Shown: positions 19,720 to 20,111 of the stretch, piece after piece
Position numbering within the stretch: position 1 is the first letter of the stretch
Layout of the letters: each line of letters opens with the position of its first letter
Assembly: GCA_002049455.2 (NCBI GenBank)
Contig: KV919348.1
Coordinates: forward strand, 1-20,111
Reading direction: 5' to 3'
Origin: Porphyra umbilicalis
Taxonomy: Eukaryota > Rhodophyta > Bangiophyceae > Bangiales > Bangiaceae
Length of the DNA stretch: 20,111 bases
The notes under the pieces: model-generated
Told to the model about the DNA's origin: nothing
The model's database searches: none
What the model saw: the letters and a program-made list of their open reading frames with translations, nothing else
Program-made: the position numbers and the translations under genes

Positions 19720-20111
19720 ATGCAGCCCAGACAATGGGAATTAGAAAACGTGACGGATTTGTCGCACACTGCACCCGTCGATGTGAACCAACTGCCATCC
19801 GTCCTACCACCAATGGCGCTGACCATCATCCTGGGCCCCACCGTCGTCGACCCCACCGTCACTGACCCCACCATTTTCTTCTCCGCAGCGGTGGTCCAGT
19901 CACTTCAGGCCAGACTGGGTTGGACGAGGGCGGGGCAGGCAATGCCACTGAAAGCGGCGGGAGTGACGCCTCATACGGCCGGGAGAGCGACGAATCGGAC
20001 GGCAGGAGGAGTGGCGTTTTCGACGATGGAGGATGTGAATGGGCGGACGGTGAGGACAGTGCCGACTTGGACGGCGAGGGACTTGACGGCTCGGACGGCG
20101 GGGGTCGTGAT
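19720..20111 (+). CDS. 5' part of a rightward gene of unknown function (runs off the window)
   Basis: From ATG at 19720 (MQPRQWELENVTDLSHTAPV) the frame is open to the window end, about 130 codons, and begins just downstream of the CACGTG/TATA pair. I recognise no domain. A second reading is possible: the tract CCATTTTCTTCTCCGCAG ending at 19888 is a good 3' splice site. The frame that opens after it encodes an acidic, disordered-looking segment (SDASYGRESDESDGRRS, then Asp/Gly-rich), more typical of a real protein than the basic Thr/Arg-rich segment in the ATG frame. That frame has an in-frame TGA just upstream, so it needs splicing. No matching donor in the right phase was found between 19720 and 19870. 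Which frame is used is undecided. Confidence 0.35.
   Translation, partial: MQPRQWELENVTDLSHTAPVDVNQLPSVLPPMALTIILGPTVVDPTVTDPTIFFSAAVVQSLQARLGWTRAGQAMPLKAAGVTPHTAGRATNRTAGGVAFSTMEDVNGRTVRTVPTWTARDLTARTAGVV

Noticed and set aside
19644..19874. A 76-codon minus-strand frame to the right of the element
   Set aside because: It runs against the CACGTG/TATA pair, has no recognisable features and overlaps the better-supported rightward frame.

Overview
The window looks like GC-rich eukaryotic nuclear DNA. Its long reading frames encode Ala/Gly/Pro-rich proteins, one gene carries a spliceosomal intron (GTATGT donor, TTTACAG acceptor), and a large satellite array is present. A bangiophyte red alga or another GC-rich alga or protist would fit, but nothing here fixes the taxon. 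No rRNA, tRNA, CRISPR or prokaryotic operon structure was seen.

Layout. (1) 82-6088, minus strand: a two-exon gene for a Kelch-repeat / basic / coiled-coil protein of about 1,927 residues, translated right to left. (2) 6089-6744: intergenic. (3) 6745-8471, minus strand: an unrecognised gene for a beta-strand-rich protein with recurring Trp-Trp motifs. Its reading frame is broken four times, always next to a homopolymer of G or C. (4) 8472-8845: its 5' flank. (5) 8846-19620: one composite repetitive element bounded by 31-bp inverted repeats. It contains eight head-to-tail copies of a satellite unit (8988-19529). Copies 1-7 are 1,358-1,376 bp long and carry the same 396-400-bp MITE-like insertion flanked by TA. 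Copy 8 is 957 bp and holds the uninterrupted empty site with a single TA. Each copy also has a block of roughly 400-500 bp that is almost pure G/T and rich in potential G-quadruplexes. (6) 19621-20111: a CACGTG plus TATATAT promoter-like pair and the start of a rightward gene that runs off the window.

The genes show no evident shared pathway. The main interest is the nested repeat: a TIR-bounded element whose interior is a satellite, in which a TA-target MITE inserted once and was then amplified with the array. Copy 8 records the pre-insertion state. The whole element lies between two genes pointing away from each other.
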